A stretch of 64,000 nucleotides of DNA from Zhengitettix transpicula (lineage: Eukaryota > Arthropoda > Insecta > Orthoptera > Tetrigidae), in the NCBI GenBank assembly GCA_037074705.1, contig CM073591.1, positions 33,646,587 through 33,710,586 on the forward strand, read 5' to 3'. The notes under the pieces were generated by a model that was not told the origin of the DNA, did not search any database, and worked only from the letters and a program-made list of their open reading frames with translations. Below are positions 1 through 10,827 of this stretch, in pieces. The position numbers and the translations under genes were made by a program. How positions within the stretch are numbered: the stretch's first letter is position 1; each line of letters begins with the position of its first letter.

Positions 1-11
1 AAAGTTCTCAG
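1..11 (+). CDS. Tail of an upstream exon of the divergent G-alpha gene
   Basis: The window opens with eleven bases ending in AG directly before GTACGT, a plausible donor. Reading gives K-V-L plus AG, which joined to the G at 1698 makes Arg followed by I-V-D-V-G-G. Gq exon 4 ends in the same phase with an Arg in the same place. The fragment is too short to prove without the adjoining sequence. Confidence 0.5.
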
Positions 12-124
12 GTACGTTATTAAATTAAAAATTAAATAACTTAAACAAATGACTTTTTCGTCATTTTTTTGTGTCAAAGTATACATCACTAACTTATAAG
101 TATCAATGCCACTTAATTTTTTGA

Positions 125-162
<38 letters not shown>

Positions 163-2878
163 AGGCACACCATGGCAGCTTACGCATATGTGCTACAGCA
201 CATAAATAAATTTAGAAAAACTGAGTTTTTCTTAACTTTAAGATAGTTGTGTGCTTAACTATTTAAATATCTGCTTCCACTTCAAAGATTATCAACCATG
301 TGCAAACTTGCACCTCCTAATGCAGCCATAACAGTGCTACAAGCAGTTGTATGACATGACCTCTCTATCGAATGAGAAATGCTCATTTTCAACATTCTAT
401 TTCACCCCTACACCTCACACAAAATGCAACAAAAAAGCCTTTTCACCATGCTCATTATGGCTTAGAACATTCAATTTGGTCCATGCTATGTTATAATTTA
501 GTGAGATGCTTACTTAAGAAGCAGGCATAATAACCAACATCAAATTGTTTTTGGAGGATTGGGAATGAAAAATCTTGTTTTAAAGTGGTTTTGTATTTTC
601 AAAACATAAATAATATTTGTACATTTTGAGTAATATGATTGAAAATAATAATCAAAGTTTATGTTAAAGAAAAATAATAATTTAAGGGAGAGCATTTTGA
701 AAACTTTCATTATATTGAGAAAATTCTCTCTTTGTCCTGCGTACAATTCTACCATCCAAATATCAATTTTATTTAAAATATGTTTGAAGGAAAAATACTT
801 GCTTATTAGAAATAAATTTCAACTTGGTGCTCAATTATTCCATTCTGAAACTGTGTACAATACAGTGTCACTACGTAGAATTTATTAAATGTTGTATTTA
901 AATAAACCAGTTGGTACACACATGTTGTCATAACATCTGACTTGCCAACACTTCATGAAACTAAGGATTGTAATTGAGTTAAATATGGGATACTTTGTTA
1001 CTAATAATAAATAGCAATTACTTTATTGACAAATTGAACAATTAATTTCAATCAAAACACTCAAAAATGAATATTCAGTCATTACCTGCAACTTACAGTT
1101 ATGAATACAAAATGTATAAGACTGTTTACTCTGGATAAGTACACTACTTCATAGTGTACTACAAAGCAGCTTTCTCTGGGTTTTATTTACTTGACAGTGA
1201 AAAATGATTCATAGAACAGGAATATTCAAACCTGATTCAATCAAAAAATGTTTATTTGGATATGAAGATTTTGTCAAAACTCCTACTTTAAATAAATAAA
1301 CAAAAATTAATTCTATAATTTCCATTCATCCTATCTTTTTAATAACTATAGTGCACAGCTCATTTGTTGGTGATCCAGTTTAGTGTTGTTTAGCACAGGC
1401 AGAGTTTGACGACATTAGGTAGTTGTCGTATGAATGCTTATTCTGCGCTAACTCCCCTACCTACCTGTACTGCTGATGCTATAACTCTCTATTATACAAT
1501 CTTCCACTTTTAATAGTTTCATGTCATCAACACATATTAACATATTTCCTTCTTGTAAACAAGTTTCTTTGCTTTGACTGTTCTACTTTCTATGTTCTAT
1601 TTTCTGTAAATCACTTAATGTAGGTTTCAAATAGTATGAATTTATCTAAAACAAAACTAACAATTATTCAAGAAAATGTAATTTCTGTAATATTTAGGAT
1701 TGTTGACGTTGGAGGACAAAGAACAGAACGTCAGAAGTGGGTGCATTGTTTTGAGAATTTAGATGCCCTGATATTCCTCACAGCTATCAGTGATTATGAC
1801 CAAGTGCTTCAAGAAGATAAGACTGTGGTATATTTGAAAAATTCCTAACCAGAAAATTTTCATACAAGTCAATATGAGTATATATAATCTGTTAATTTAC
1901 CTTTTGCAGAACCGTATTATAGAGAGCAGGAATTTGTTTCATAAAATTGTAAACATCCAATGGTTCAAGCTGTCATCAACTATATTGTTTCTAAACAAGA
2001 TAGACTTATTTCATGAAAAAATTATCAACACCCATTTAGGAGATTTTATTGAAGAATACACTGGTATGTTTATTCATGTTAATGTAATAAAATTGTTGAT
2101 CAAATAAATATTGATTTTCATAACACAGGTAAAACATAATTTGTATAATGTTGAATAGCCTTTTGTTATAAATAAGTATCCTGTTGTTAGGTTACATTTG
2201 GTGAAATATTATCTGTATTTGCTTTCACAAATAAAGATTGATGAATCGGAAAATTGGAGTGGTACATCATGTTCCGAACCATCCTTGAATTTCCTTGTGA
2301 AAGCAATTATGTGATTATTATTAATGTATTGTGTGATGTTACAGTAAGATTAATAAGTTGTAGTTAAATGCTGATTTGTATGGTTCACTGTGCAATGATG
2401 GATACTAGGTTAAGTATTGTCACAACTAAATGTGACTTATAGTCTAACTAATACTATATCCCACAATTACATATTTTGACAATTAATCTCAATATTTAAC
2501 CTTTTATTAACATTGAACTGATATTTATATATTTAAAATTCAGTTATTTATGTTGTTCTACCAACAGCTCTGATGGTATGTAAATAACATCTATAATTTA
2601 CAGGACCTAGAGGTGACGCAGAAGCAGCTCACCACTTTATTAAAAATTTATTTTTAAGTTGCATTGAAAATCTTGAAAGACCAGCTTATGTTCATGATAC
2701 ATGTGCTACAGGTAACAAATTTGATTACCTAATTCAGTTTACTTTTAACAAAATTAAATTTCTTATACATTTCACTGCACGTGTTTTTCTTTCAGATACG
2801 GAAAGTACAAGAGTTATTTACACATCAGTAAAGGACAATATAATGGGAAATCTCATTAAGCAGTTTCATTTACATTAG
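1..2878 (+). CDS. Divergent heterotrimeric G-protein alpha subunit, 3' part (tandem paralogue of Gq alpha)
   Basis: Coding exons: 1-11 (tail only), 1698-1827, 1910-2063, 2604-2711 and 2796-2878 (stop TAG); earlier exons lie left of the window. The product is a GTP-binding alpha subunit expected to act at the plasma membrane under a seven-helix receptor. Visible motifs are the switch II DVGGQR with its catalytic Gln, the guanine-specificity NKID, and TCAT before the last helix. The four complete exons are 130, 154, 108 and 83 nt, the same lengths and phases as Gq exons 5-8, which argues for an old tandem duplication. The C terminus ends FHLH instead of the EYNLV-type tail of Gq and lacks the pertussis-toxin cysteine of Gi/Go. 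I see no frameshift or stop. It could be a Gq-class paralogue, an insect G-alpha-f or the Gv class; the class is not settled by sight. The short exon tail at 1-11, read as K-V-L-R, fits by phase and a GTACGT donor but is the weakest part. Confidence 0.88.
129..160. repeat. (TA)16 microsatellite
   Basis: Sixteen uninterrupted TA units in an intron of the divergent G-alpha gene. Confidence 0.95.
1698..1827 (+). CDS. Divergent G-alpha exon: switch II segment
   Basis: This 130-nt exon follows a TTTAG acceptor and ends at GTG before GTATAT. It encodes I-V-D-V-G-G-Q-R through Q-E-D-K-T-V, i.e. the DxxGQ switch II and the following strand. Length and both phases equal those of Gq exon 5. Confidence 0.9.
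1910..2063 (+). CDS. Divergent G-alpha exon: NKxD segment
   Basis: This 154-nt exon follows TTTTGCAG and ends before GTATGT. It encodes N-R-I-I-E-S through E-E-Y-T and carries F-L-N-K-I-D-L, the guanine-specificity motif. The preceding intron is only 82 nt. It has the same length and phases as Gq exon 6. Confidence 0.9.
2604..2711 (+). CDS. Divergent G-alpha exon: TCAT loop
   Basis: This 108-nt exon lies between a TTTACAG acceptor and a GTAACA donor. It encodes [10 protein letters not shown] through D-T-C-A-T, including the loop that contacts the guanine ring. Its length equals Gq exons 7a and 7b. Confidence 0.88.
2796..2878 (+). CDS. Divergent G-alpha last exon with stop
   Basis: This 83-nt coding exon follows TTTCAG. 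It encodes D-T-E-S-T-R-V-I-Y and the C-terminal alpha-5 helix ending K-Q-F-H-L-H, then TAG. Its length matches both Gq terminal exons to the base. The last residues, which choose the receptor, differ from every common class, so receptor coupling cannot be predicted. Confidence 0.88.
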
Positions 2879-3028
2879 GGGGGAAGGGGACTACTATATT
2901 GTTGACTTTGACAGAACTATCTGCTTTAACATTTAATACAGAATTAGTTATGCATGTAGATGTATATCATACATAGTAATTTGCTTTCTGTTGATAATGT
3001 GAACACTGTTATTGTTAAAAAATATAAT

Positions 3029-3034
3029 AATAAA
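3029..3034 (+). terminator. Poly(A) signal AATAAA of the divergent G-alpha gene
   Basis: AATAAA lies about 150 bases after the stop codon, in AT-rich sequence followed by a T/GT-rich stretch near 3040-3060. This would give a short 3' UTR. No better signal lies between it and the stop. Confidence 0.6.
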
Positions 3035-3529
3035 TTATTTTAACAACTTTTTGTTTTGTTCATAAGAATTAGCTGCAAAGCTGTAATTTAAATTTGCAAA
3101 TAGTATGGCCTGTGTGAAATTGAAATCCTTTAGTATATTTTGTGTTTGTGAGCTCATTATAACAAAGGACACTTTCAAGAATTACTTGAAAGATCACATC
3201 TGTTTATTATGTATGCAAATGCTTTTTATTTTATTTTTTACTGGAAATATGGAAACTCAATTATTTATCAGGTTGGCCTGTGTGAATAATGTTATTGCAA
3301 TATGTATGAATAGTAGTTAAATTTACAGTTCAAAAGCAGTATAAACTAGGTAATTAATTATTGAGTTGAAATCTTGCATTAATATTAGAATAACTTTAAA
3401 AAATATCATTTCCATAACATATTTGAGATGGGTAAGTAAGAACAAGGAATAAAATTGAAATGTTTATCATTAGTGAGGTATTTTAAAATTCATCAAGTTT
3501 ACACAAATAAGTAAAGGATGAATTTTTCA

Positions 3530-3655
3530 GAGGGAACAGAATAATCTTACATTTGAAACTGAGCCATATAGGCCATAAAACATTTTTAATTAAATTATAA
3601 GGGTGAAAAAATCTCAAGCAGACTTGGAATCAAACCCAGATCTCCCACAAATAAA
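3530..3655 (-). repeat. Possible tRNA-derived SINE remnant
   Basis: Read on the minus strand, 3622-3632 is GGTTTGATTCC, a good match to the pol III B box, inside CTGGGTTTGATTCCAAG. It is followed by an AT-rich tail. Insect SINEs often show such a head. No convincing A box was found, so this is tentative. Confidence 0.35.
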
Positions 3656-4683
3656 AAATTAAAGAAAATAAAAACATTTGATATAGAGTTCTGAAAACAA
3701 TTTGAAGTAGTAAGTAGAGAAGAGACATTTATGGCAAATCAGGTTGAAATAAACTCTTTTAATTGAAATACAAATTTCTGAGCAAAACATAAAACTAAAA
3801 GAAATGAATATATATCTAACCATTAAATGCAGTTATTTTTAATTAGCAAAATGCACATGTAAGAAATTACAATATGATAAATCTTAAACAGGGTTATCAG
3901 AGCAACAAAATGAATTTGTTGTGCAAAAATATTAAAATGCAACAGAACTATCAAATCAATCTATAATATTATTAATATACAAACTAAACTTGTTTATATT
4001 AAAATCAGCTAAATTTTACTGATGAAAATGATGAGCATGTAATATTAATTTTCATTAATGATTTCTCTTGAAATTAAATCTAATTTATAAAACCTTTAAA
4101 GAAGAAACAGGGTATAAAGTGTATTGCCCAGAGCCGCCATAGGAGGGGTGGAGATAGGATTTGTTGGCAGAGCTATCATAGATAGACAGCATTTCACAAG
4201 ATTACCATCTCCTGTGGCCTTTTACCAATATTACAAGTTTATCTAAACCTCAAGAGAGACTCATTATACTAAATCCGCGTGCAAAAACAACATCCTTCAA
4301 AAGATACAAGTTGGATCAACTGCAACATAGAAAATTATTCAGGATCAGAGTGACTTTACAGTCAGATGAAAACAACAACCAAAAACCAATGACACACCTG
4401 GGCAGAATGTTCCACTTCAGTCTGCTCGGCCCAAAACCTAACACTCGACTGCTACTCTACTGAGCTTTTGATCAACACAACGTAAACAACTCACTGAGAC
4501 TGTCCTCGGGCTGGCATTTGACTACTCAACTGAATTCTGCCCTGGTGCTCGACTGACTTCTGTGTTTACTTCACAAGGCTTTTATACCTTTACCTCTAGA
4601 CACATGGTTAACTGTTCATAAACATTGAGTGTAACAGCAATACATCACCTGTATTGTCGAACTGAGGACTGAAAATCTTAAAT

Positions 4684-4714
4684 AAGATCACAATATATAT
4701 ATAATTGTGATCTT
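4684..4714. repeat. Short palindrome
   Basis: AAGATCACAAT and its reverse complement flank an AT core, giving a stem of about eleven base pairs. It lies just before a partial copy of the inverted-repeat element of 20.7 kb, so it may be a hybrid end of such an element. Confidence 0.6.
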
Positions 4715-4715
4715 G

Positions 4716-4840
4716 GAATGGAAGGGAAGTTTGTGGCTTACCTGAAAATGAAGCACGATGTAGCCACAGGGGACCAAAGTAAGTTCTTCAAGAAAGAGTG
4801 TTACACCATTCTGTGCACCAGCTGGCTGTGGACTTACAAA
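4716..4840. mobile_element. Partial copy of the GTGGCTTACCTG inverted-repeat element
   Basis: The stretch containing TTGTGGCTTACCTGAAAATG and GTGTTACACCATTC matches the left arm and centre of the element at 20703-20914. Only one arm is preserved. It is non-coding and probably a decayed MITE. Confidence 0.55.
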
Positions 4841-5005
4841 CCAGTTCCCAATAAATAATCTTTAATTTCAATATAAGTGTGATATCTCCACATTACTTCT
4901 ACGTTTTCAGGGAGTTCAGAATCTGTTGAACTTTAATTGCTAAAATCTCAATGTCCTGATATTTTTATAATAATTTATTGTTACATTACATGAGGCATAA
5001 CAATT

Positions 5006-5011
5006 TTTATT
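5006..5011 (-). terminator. Poly(A) signal AATAAA of the minus-strand gene
   Basis: On the minus strand AATAAA begins five bases after the TAA stop, followed by AT-rich DNA. The 3' UTR would be very short. A further AATAAA-like site exists near 4975. Confidence 0.5.
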
Positions 5012-5016
5012 TGGTA

Positions 5017-5126
5017 TTATATGAAACTGTTGACACGCTTCACTTTCTGTTCTTGTAGCTGTGAAGAGCAATTGCAGTTACAGGTATTCCTTCCATCACC
5101 TTGGCCTCCTTCACTTTGCCCATCAT
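5017..5126 (-). CDS. Minus-strand gene, last exon
   Basis: A 110-nt coding exon follows a TTTTAG acceptor and ends in TAA. It reads D-G-Q-S-E-G-G-Q-G-D-G-R-N-T-C-N-C-N-C, then S-S-Q-L-Q-E-Q-K-V-K-R-V-N-S-F-I. A second acceptor (GTGTCAG) twelve bases upstream is in the same frame and would add N-V-L-D. Phase fits the donor at 6628. The Cys cluster is unusual for a spectrin-like protein. Confidence 0.6.
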
Positions 5127-8100
5127 CTAAAACATTGTCTGACACAATGTGTTCTCACTTATTAACAATCCACAACAAAATTATATATAGTTAAAATATA
5201 CAAGTAAAAAATGTGTTATATTTAGGCTGTAATAATTAATTACTCCTCAAATGTATCATTTACAAAAGTTTCTTCATCCCAATTTGTAGAAAAAACTGTA
5301 AATAATAAACTTATTAATAAAAGAAAATCACTCAACACATTATTCTCTAACTACTGTCTTTTTCTTAAACTTTCATACTCTATGCCACAATTTTCTTTCC
5401 TGCTACTTCTATATGCATGCACGTGTTTATATCTGTATGTATGTGTGTATGTGAGTATATGTCCATGTGTTATGTGTATTTCCATTCTTTCTAACAATTT
5501 TTCCTATTCTTATGATCTATTCTTGATACAGAATTTTATTTGACATGTCTTATTGTTGCCTGATTGTCACAACATCGCAGATTTAATTCAACACTAAACA
5601 GGAGGCCAACATGAGATGCAGACTCTCTATCTCCCAAAGAAGTAGATTATCACCCCAAAATATTTTAATCATGTCTTGTCTGACTGGTCCTCTATTTCAG
5701 GTAAGCCATTGGCCATTGACTCTCTCCCTCTTCTGTCCTTACCAATTATTTTTACAATGACACATTGTTCTTAATTTATAAAATATTAGCTGGGTGTCCG
5801 GTGTTGCCCAGGTTGTCATAATTAAACTCAGTGACATCCATAACCCCGGATTTGGCTCCAATCTCTGTTATTTTTATGTATCACCCCACCTCTAAAGGTT
5901 CATTCCTTCTATGCTGAAAGGGGTTGAAATCATACAACATCAGAAGAAATACTATCGATCTCATGGACCCTGATATTGGACACTAATATTGGCTGTTTAG
6001 CAGGTGGGAAAATTCAGCATCACCCCTGGGAGTGATGGTCATGTCTCTCCCCCATATATATATATAACTATGACATGTTTAGATAGGAAAGAGAGACAGC
6101 AAAGTCGACTTACCAGTAATCAATAGTTGGTCCAGTCGAGCTGGGGAGAGGGAATATTACAAATTTTCAAGGTCCTCAGCCCTAATTGTCAGGAGAGAAG
6201 GTCTGAAATTTGTAATATTCTCTCTCCTCGGCCCAACTGGCCCCAAGTATTGATTTCTGGTAAATCAACTTCGCTGTCTTTCTTTGCTATATAAATATGT
6301 TATTTAATTTGACCTTGTTACATTTTCCTCAAGTGTATGTATGTATGTATATATATATATATATATATATCTCCAGGAAGGAGGCTGAGAGCCTCCGAAA
6401 ATTTGAAAAACAACCTTCAGTTTCTTATGGCGACACCACACTTCACTTTCAGGTAAGCCACAACATATCTCTCTTTCCTATCCACACCAATATTATAATT
6501 TTATATATATATATGTATTATAAGAATTTTAAAATTTTGAGTAAAAGTTTATTTTATAGATATTCTTTTCTTTTTAATATAAGCTTTAGAAGAATTATAT
6601 TTTATCATTTAGTATGGTTTAACTAACCAGTTGCACTGTCTGTTACTTTGAATTCCTTTATAAGACTCTGGACAATGGTTGCCATGTGTCCCATATTTTC
6701 TTTGCTTTTTTCCAACCACACTCCAAGTACTGAGAGGCTGCTATTCAGAACAGCTACCCTCCTGTGACAATTGCAAAATATTTTAAGTACTACAGCCAAA
6801 CACAGTGTTCATTATTGAGCCAGGTATGAGTAAAACATATCTGATAAATATATTTATTAGTCAATCATTCCGACGTATGCTCAAAATGAAAGAAAATTGT
6901 TTGCTGTGCACTCATATATTAATTATAAAAATGTTACTGTAATCATGTACTTTGTCAACATGATCTCAAGTTATATGTATTATAAAATTAACATTTAAGA
7001 ACTTCTAAATGTTGTTATATTCACTAATTAAAACAAAAATGTTTCGAAACAACATGGTCATTCTAATTATTTACTTCCTTTAACTTTTAGAAAATTATCT
7101 AAAAGAATGTGAATAAAATGAAAACTATTTAAAAATATTTTGAAAAGTTAATATTTTTATTTTGATTGTCCACTAAAATATTCACATTGCTAATGCTAAT
7201 GCAGATATTTGCAACAAAATAATTGAACTATTTAAGTTGGCTCAACAGTTTGAGCAAAATAAGATAACTCAAAAATTGTCTTGAGATTGTGAGCAAATGA
7301 GTGCATTCAACATTTGTCTTCTGTGTGTATAATTTCATTAAACAAGATGATGAAACATCTGAAAAATTCATTCTACAGCATCCAATGAAAATAATTGGGT
7401 AATAGAATAGGAACTTGTAGTTCTTAATCTAATGATAAATATAATGAAATGTATAGATTAATAATGTCTAACTGTGATATCCAGATTAGCATGTACAACA
7501 TTAAAACTGAACAGTAATACCAGTACTCACTCATGCATGAGGTCCACAAGACGTTGTTCCAGAGCCTGTCGACTATGGTAGTAGCACTCCAGGATGTGAT
7601 TCATCTGTTTCTCCAAACAACGGAGCTGGTTTCCACTGAGCCTACTGTCTCCAAGAAGGTGAGAGAGATTAACAGATGCAGTACGGAAGTCATCCTTCCT
7701 TCGGCTGTATTCTGAAATAAGATCCTTTGGAATTGGTCTGCATGCGCATTCTATCCGGGATTCCAGCTCTTCTATCCAAGGTTCATGGCCGGTACACATA
7801 AGTACATCCTACACATGTGAAAGAAGACCAAAAAATAATATAAATACTGTGGTAATGAGATACATCAAAATTATCAAAGAAATCTGATATTAATTATATT
7901 TTGGCATTCATTTTCCTGGGAATGCTATTTCTGATGGCTGATGTCAAAAATTTCTTATCAACGTTACTAACTTTTCTTTTTTAGATAGTAAAAGACTTAA
8001 ATATTACAATGAAAATATCATTCATCTAATTATTTGCTTTATATTGTCCAATGTCTACAAAAGAAAGGGGGCTTTCATAAATTGAGAAAGCTTAAAGGAA

Positions 8101-9848
8101 CATACTTCCAGTATTACCTTACAAGCTAAATTCTGAAGTCTGGTTGATGCTGCTTGTTGAATATACAAGGACTGGGCATAATGCAGGACTGCACGTACCA
8201 TTTTACCAAGACGGACAAATTCAGCATGACGTGCATCATAATGATCTGTTTGCATTCCTTCTTCAACTTGCCATGCTGTCAGCTTTATTTGCAGCTAACA
8301 AATAATTTATATCTAAATTAATTTTCTCAAAAAAAAAATTATTCAGTTATTTTTAGACAATAAAACAGATTATTTTTAATAAATGCCTCGGCTATGCTGT
8401 TGTCTTCAATGTTAATTTGGAAAACCAGTATGACTTAAAATATCTCAAAATTAATATTCTGTATTGAGAAAATACATGCAACTATAAGATTTTGTCTTAT
8501 CGCAATATCAATTAATTTAGATCAACGAAGAAAAAAAAGTATTTCAGATTGTTAGTATATTATGTTTTATTCTTGCAAACATGAAAAATTAAAATTATTA
8601 ATAAGTTTTGAATATACATAATCATAGAGGCCTAATTAAAACATGTTGAATACAACATAAATTTTGTTAAAATTGGAATAAGTAAACTCCGTGTTGAAGG
8701 TCATAGGCCTATATTATGGTGTAATCCAGGATTTTTAAATTCAGAGTTATAAAAATCTATCAGGAGGGTAACATCCTGAATTGATACAATAAATTGTAAA
8801 ATAATTAAACAAAAGTTAACCACAGAACATGAAAATTATTTAATTTAAGAAGAATTTTAAGAATGAAATTAAGTCTTTTGAGTTTTTCAACTGTATAGTG
8901 CAGTTGTGTCACTCTTCGCTTTTGTGTTTATTTACAACCTGAAGAAAGGAACACAAGTTTCCAGAAACATTGTGAGGTATTTATATCATCACATCATATG
9001 ACTGTCATTTGACTATTTTATCTTTTTATTAAATAATTTCATGTTGTGTGATTCATTTTTATTAAATTGTTTTATAAAGAATCCATAAGCAAGCCTAGAC
9101 TTAAGACGACCTTAAACTTATCAATACAAATAATAATTAACATACAGAAATATACAAAAATATATTTCAAATAGGAACACTATGTGCCTTGATGAATTAC
9201 ATATTGACTAACCTGATTTCTTGTATCTTCATGGGAAGGTTTGTTTTTGGTCCTATTGCATGAGCAACATGAGTTCACAGGTAACAAAGAGGCGATTGTA
9301 TTCCTGTCTTCATTTAAGCTTTCCTCTGATTCATGATCAGATTCTTTATGTTTCTGGTTCCAGATGCTGTTTTTTTGTGGAAGGAGTAACTGAGAAGTGG
9401 ATATCTGTCGTGACATGATACAAACTTAATTTATCCTCAATGACTCAATATAACTTCAAATTTCTTTGCAACAAAAAATTGTATAAAAATAAAAACTCTT
9501 CTGAGATGAATTTCTTTATCTGAACACCACCACCAGTGTTTAATATCCAATGTACCTGAATGGGGAAAAGATGAGAAAACAATGTGACATGGTTAAATTA
9601 AACAATGATAGATGTTTGACATTTTTTTAATATAAATTCTGGTCTTAACAAGTTTAGGGAAAAAGCTATTGATACTGAATGTTCCTAGATCGTGTGAAGT
9701 GAGTTTGTGCAAATAAATTGTATAACTTAAGTCAAAAATGAAGACTACGTACTAACACCAACACATATTGAAATATGCAAACATAGTAACATGCACTCAC
9801 CTCCAGATAGTTGGGGGTGAACAATTGACCAAGTTTATTCTCCACTGG
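5017..9848 (-). CDS. Unrecognised helical (spectrin-repeat-like) protein, 3' part
   Basis: Minus-strand exons in transcript order: 9848-9801, 9404-9213, 8294-8118, 7808-7531, 6761-6628 and 5126-5017 (stop TAA). All junctions agree in phase and use GT/AG. Together they give about 312 residues: a polar Ser/Glu-rich stretch, about 190 residues rich in Leu, Gln, Glu and Arg that look like helical bundles (L-Q-I-K-L-T-A-W-Q-V-E-E-G and L-S-V-L-G-V-W-L-E-K are like starts of spectrin repeats), then a Gly/Cys-containing tail N-T-C-N-C-N-C and the end K-R-V-N-S-F-I. I do not recognise the family; spectrin-repeat proteins of the Dbl/Sec14-linked kind are one thought only. The 5' end is not found. A Met at 9414-9416 could start a shorter form, but an in-frame AG acceptor just downstream (before I-S-T-S-Q) joins better to the 48-nt exon. 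Confidence 0.72.
5570..6060. repeat. Old dispersed-repeat material
   Basis: 5690-5740 contains TTTCAGGTAAGCCATTGG, resembling the arm ends of the nearby inverted-repeat elements. 5790-5815 has AGCTGGGTGTCCGGTGTTGCCC, which looks like the head of a dispersed repeat seen in many invertebrates. I cannot define borders. Confidence 0.35.
6085..6287. mobile_element. Inverted-repeat element (MITE-like)
   Basis: Two arms of about 80 bases are near reverse complements: the left begins GGAAAGAGAGACAGC, the right ends GCTGTCTTTCTTT, and both carry the TAATATT/AATATTA core next to GAGAG. The centre (CTCAGCCCTAATTGTC) is unpaired. There is no coding capacity. The right arm and its flank resemble 20330-20440, so the family is dispersed. 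It lies in the last intron of the minus-strand gene. Confidence 0.75.
6334..6370. repeat. (TATG)n/(TA)n microsatellite
   Basis: A short TATG run passes into pure TA repeats. It directly abuts a half copy of the 20.7-kb inverted-repeat element, which also sits in TA repeats. Confidence 0.9.
6371..6500. mobile_element. Right half of the GTGGCTTACCTG inverted-repeat element
   Basis: This stretch contains GGAGGCTGAGAGCCTCC (a small palindrome), then CACTTCACTTTCAGGTAAGCCACAAC and a pyrimidine-rich end with CACCAATATTATAATT. It matches the right half of the element at 20703-20914. The left arm is missing, replaced by TA repeats. Confidence 0.65.
6628..6761 (-). CDS. Minus-strand gene, penultimate exon
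   Basis: This 134-nt exon lies between TTGTCACAG and a GTTAGT donor. After completing Glu it reads R-V-A-V-L-N-S-S-L-S-V-L-G-V-W-L-E-K and ends V-T-D-S-A-T. It is fully open in the one frame demanded by the previous exon, which is good support for such a short exon. The first half has the Leu/Trp spacing of a spectrin-type helix A. Confidence 0.7.
7531..7808 (-). CDS. Minus-strand gene, internal exon (helical)
   Basis: A 278-nt exon after TGTGTAG, ending before GTGAGT. It encodes 92 residues from D-V-L-M-C-T-G-H-E-P to V-D-L-M-H, rich in Leu, Glu, Gln and Arg with two long predicted helices (E-L-E-S-R-I-E-C and R-C-L-E-K-Q-M-N-H-I-L-E). It is the largest exon seen in this gene and the best evidence that the strand is coding. 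Confidence 0.8.
8118..8294 (-). CDS. Minus-strand gene, internal exon (helical)
   Basis: A 177-nt exon, exactly 59 codons with phase 0 at both ends, between TTGTTAG and a GTAATA donor. It reads L-Q-I-K-L-T-A-W-Q-V-E-E-G through L-Q-N-L-A-C-K, an amphipathic helical segment. Confidence 0.78.
8939..8974 (+). repeat. CTGAAGA-hairpin-GAAAC module, copy 1
   Basis: CTGAAGA is followed by GGAA, a loop and TTCC, then AGAAACATTGTG. It is one of several such modules in the window (see findings). No second arm is obvious here, so this may be a half element. Confidence 0.5.
9213..9404 (-). CDS. Minus-strand gene, polar exon
   Basis: A phase-0 exon after CGACAG, ending before GTTAGT. It encodes I-S-T-S-Q-L-L-L-P-Q-K-N-S through H-E-D-T-R-N-Q. 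It is Ser/Glu/Asn-rich with a C-C-S-C cluster and is probably an unstructured linker. If instead the Met at 9414-9416 is a start, the exon would extend to 9416 as a 5' exon; an in-frame TAA lies nine bases upstream of that Met. Confidence 0.62.
9801..9848 (-). CDS. Minus-strand gene, 48-nt exon
   Basis: Sixteen codons, P-V-E-N-K-L-G-Q-L-F-T-P-N-Y-L-E, lie between a T-rich TTGTAAG acceptor and a consensus CTGGAG|GTGAGT donor. Phase 0 at both ends joins in frame to the next exon. The strong donor is the main support; the acceptor could lie further upstream. Confidence 0.5.
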
Positions 9849-9999
9849 CTTACAACAAATCCAACACCAACATTACAAAAATGTAAATTTATTATATGCC
9901 TATTGTTCCACATACCATATTTAGCATTGGTGTATTCTCTGCGTATAATGATATTACCCAATACAGATATACCAAATTAAGCTTTACCATTGTAATTGC

Positions 10000-10190
10000 T
10001 GAAGAAGTGTTCTCAGGCTTCCACTCAGGTAGGCCCTACAACAGTACTAAAATGGGTACATTTCGACAACCACCTGTCGTGATCTTTAAGGCGAAGTTAG
10101 AAATAATGACAATGGAGTTGTTTGTCGAAACATCGTGTTTTAATTACAGTTGTCCCAGAGTGTAAACCTGAGAACTTTATCTTAAACAAA
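10000..10190. mobile_element. Diverged copy of the 29.2-kb foldback element
   Basis: The left end carries AAGTGTTCTCAGGCTTCCACT and the right end carries GTAAACCTGAGAACTTTATC, which pair with each other imperfectly and match the ends of the element at 29247-29431. The interior has GTCGAAACATCGTG, the same module as in other copies. It is non-coding. Confidence 0.6.
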
Positions 10191-10827
10191 TTAAATCTTA
10201 TTCCATGTATAATATTCATAATTTAACTATTAATTATCAGTGAAACAGAAAATCTGTCAAAATGTGACAAATAAATAGAGGTCTTGTTGAATGCAGTTAA
10301 AAAACTGTGGGTCAAACAAACTGATAAATCAATATGTGATTAATAGAAGAGGTTTGATAGACGTTGAAAATAGTCCATATTGTTTAGAACGAGTAAAAGA
10401 GTCCACATGCTACTGTAATCAAGATTAATATGAATGTATGCAGCAAAAAAGACGACAACAAAAATATGGAACAAAACAAAGCTTAATTAATTAATAAATT
10501 TTTCTTACATATTTGGATGAATTGTTTATTTATTTATTTATAAAATGGTAATTGTGAGATTATATTAAATAAAGAAGCTTGTATTAATGTGAAACATTGA
10601 CGATTGGAAATTGACGTTGACGCTGAAGATTAAATAAGGTGATGATTACACAAGTGTTTTATCCACAATTTGATGTACAGTCTAATTGATGTAAAGTTGT
10701 ATTACGACTTCTATCTGATGTAATAAACAGAGAAATAACAAATGATAACATTCTCAGTGGAAATCCTCTTGATCTAAATAAGGAAAAATGTTGGAGCTGT
10801 AGCAAATTCTTCATCAACAATTATTAG

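Larger units (their letters stand above)
3035..5005. other. Intergenic region between two convergent genes
   Basis: AT-rich and CpG-poor, with no open frame that looks coding. It contains a tRNA-like SINE remnant near 3530-3655, a perfect palindrome at 4684-4714 and a partial inverted-repeat element near 4716-4840. A less AT-rich stretch around 4130-4640 may be another old repeat, but I recognise nothing in it. Confidence 0.5.

Noticed and set aside
1636..1697. Upstream in-frame ATG before the switch II exon of the divergent G-alpha gene
   Set aside because: The intronic ATG is in frame by chance; the acceptor at 1697 and alignment to Gq exon 5 define the exon start.
9414..9416. ATG as the translation start of the minus-strand gene
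   Set aside because: Possible, but the in-frame acceptor just downstream and the strong donor of the 48-nt exon in matching phase favour an internal exon; kept only as an alternative.
9978..10037. Possible phase-0 minus-strand exon G-L-P-E-W-K-P-E-N-T upstream of the 48-nt exon
   Set aside because: The sequence is the left arm of a diverged foldback element, matching the ends at 29.2 kb, so its open frame and splice-like edges are coincidental.
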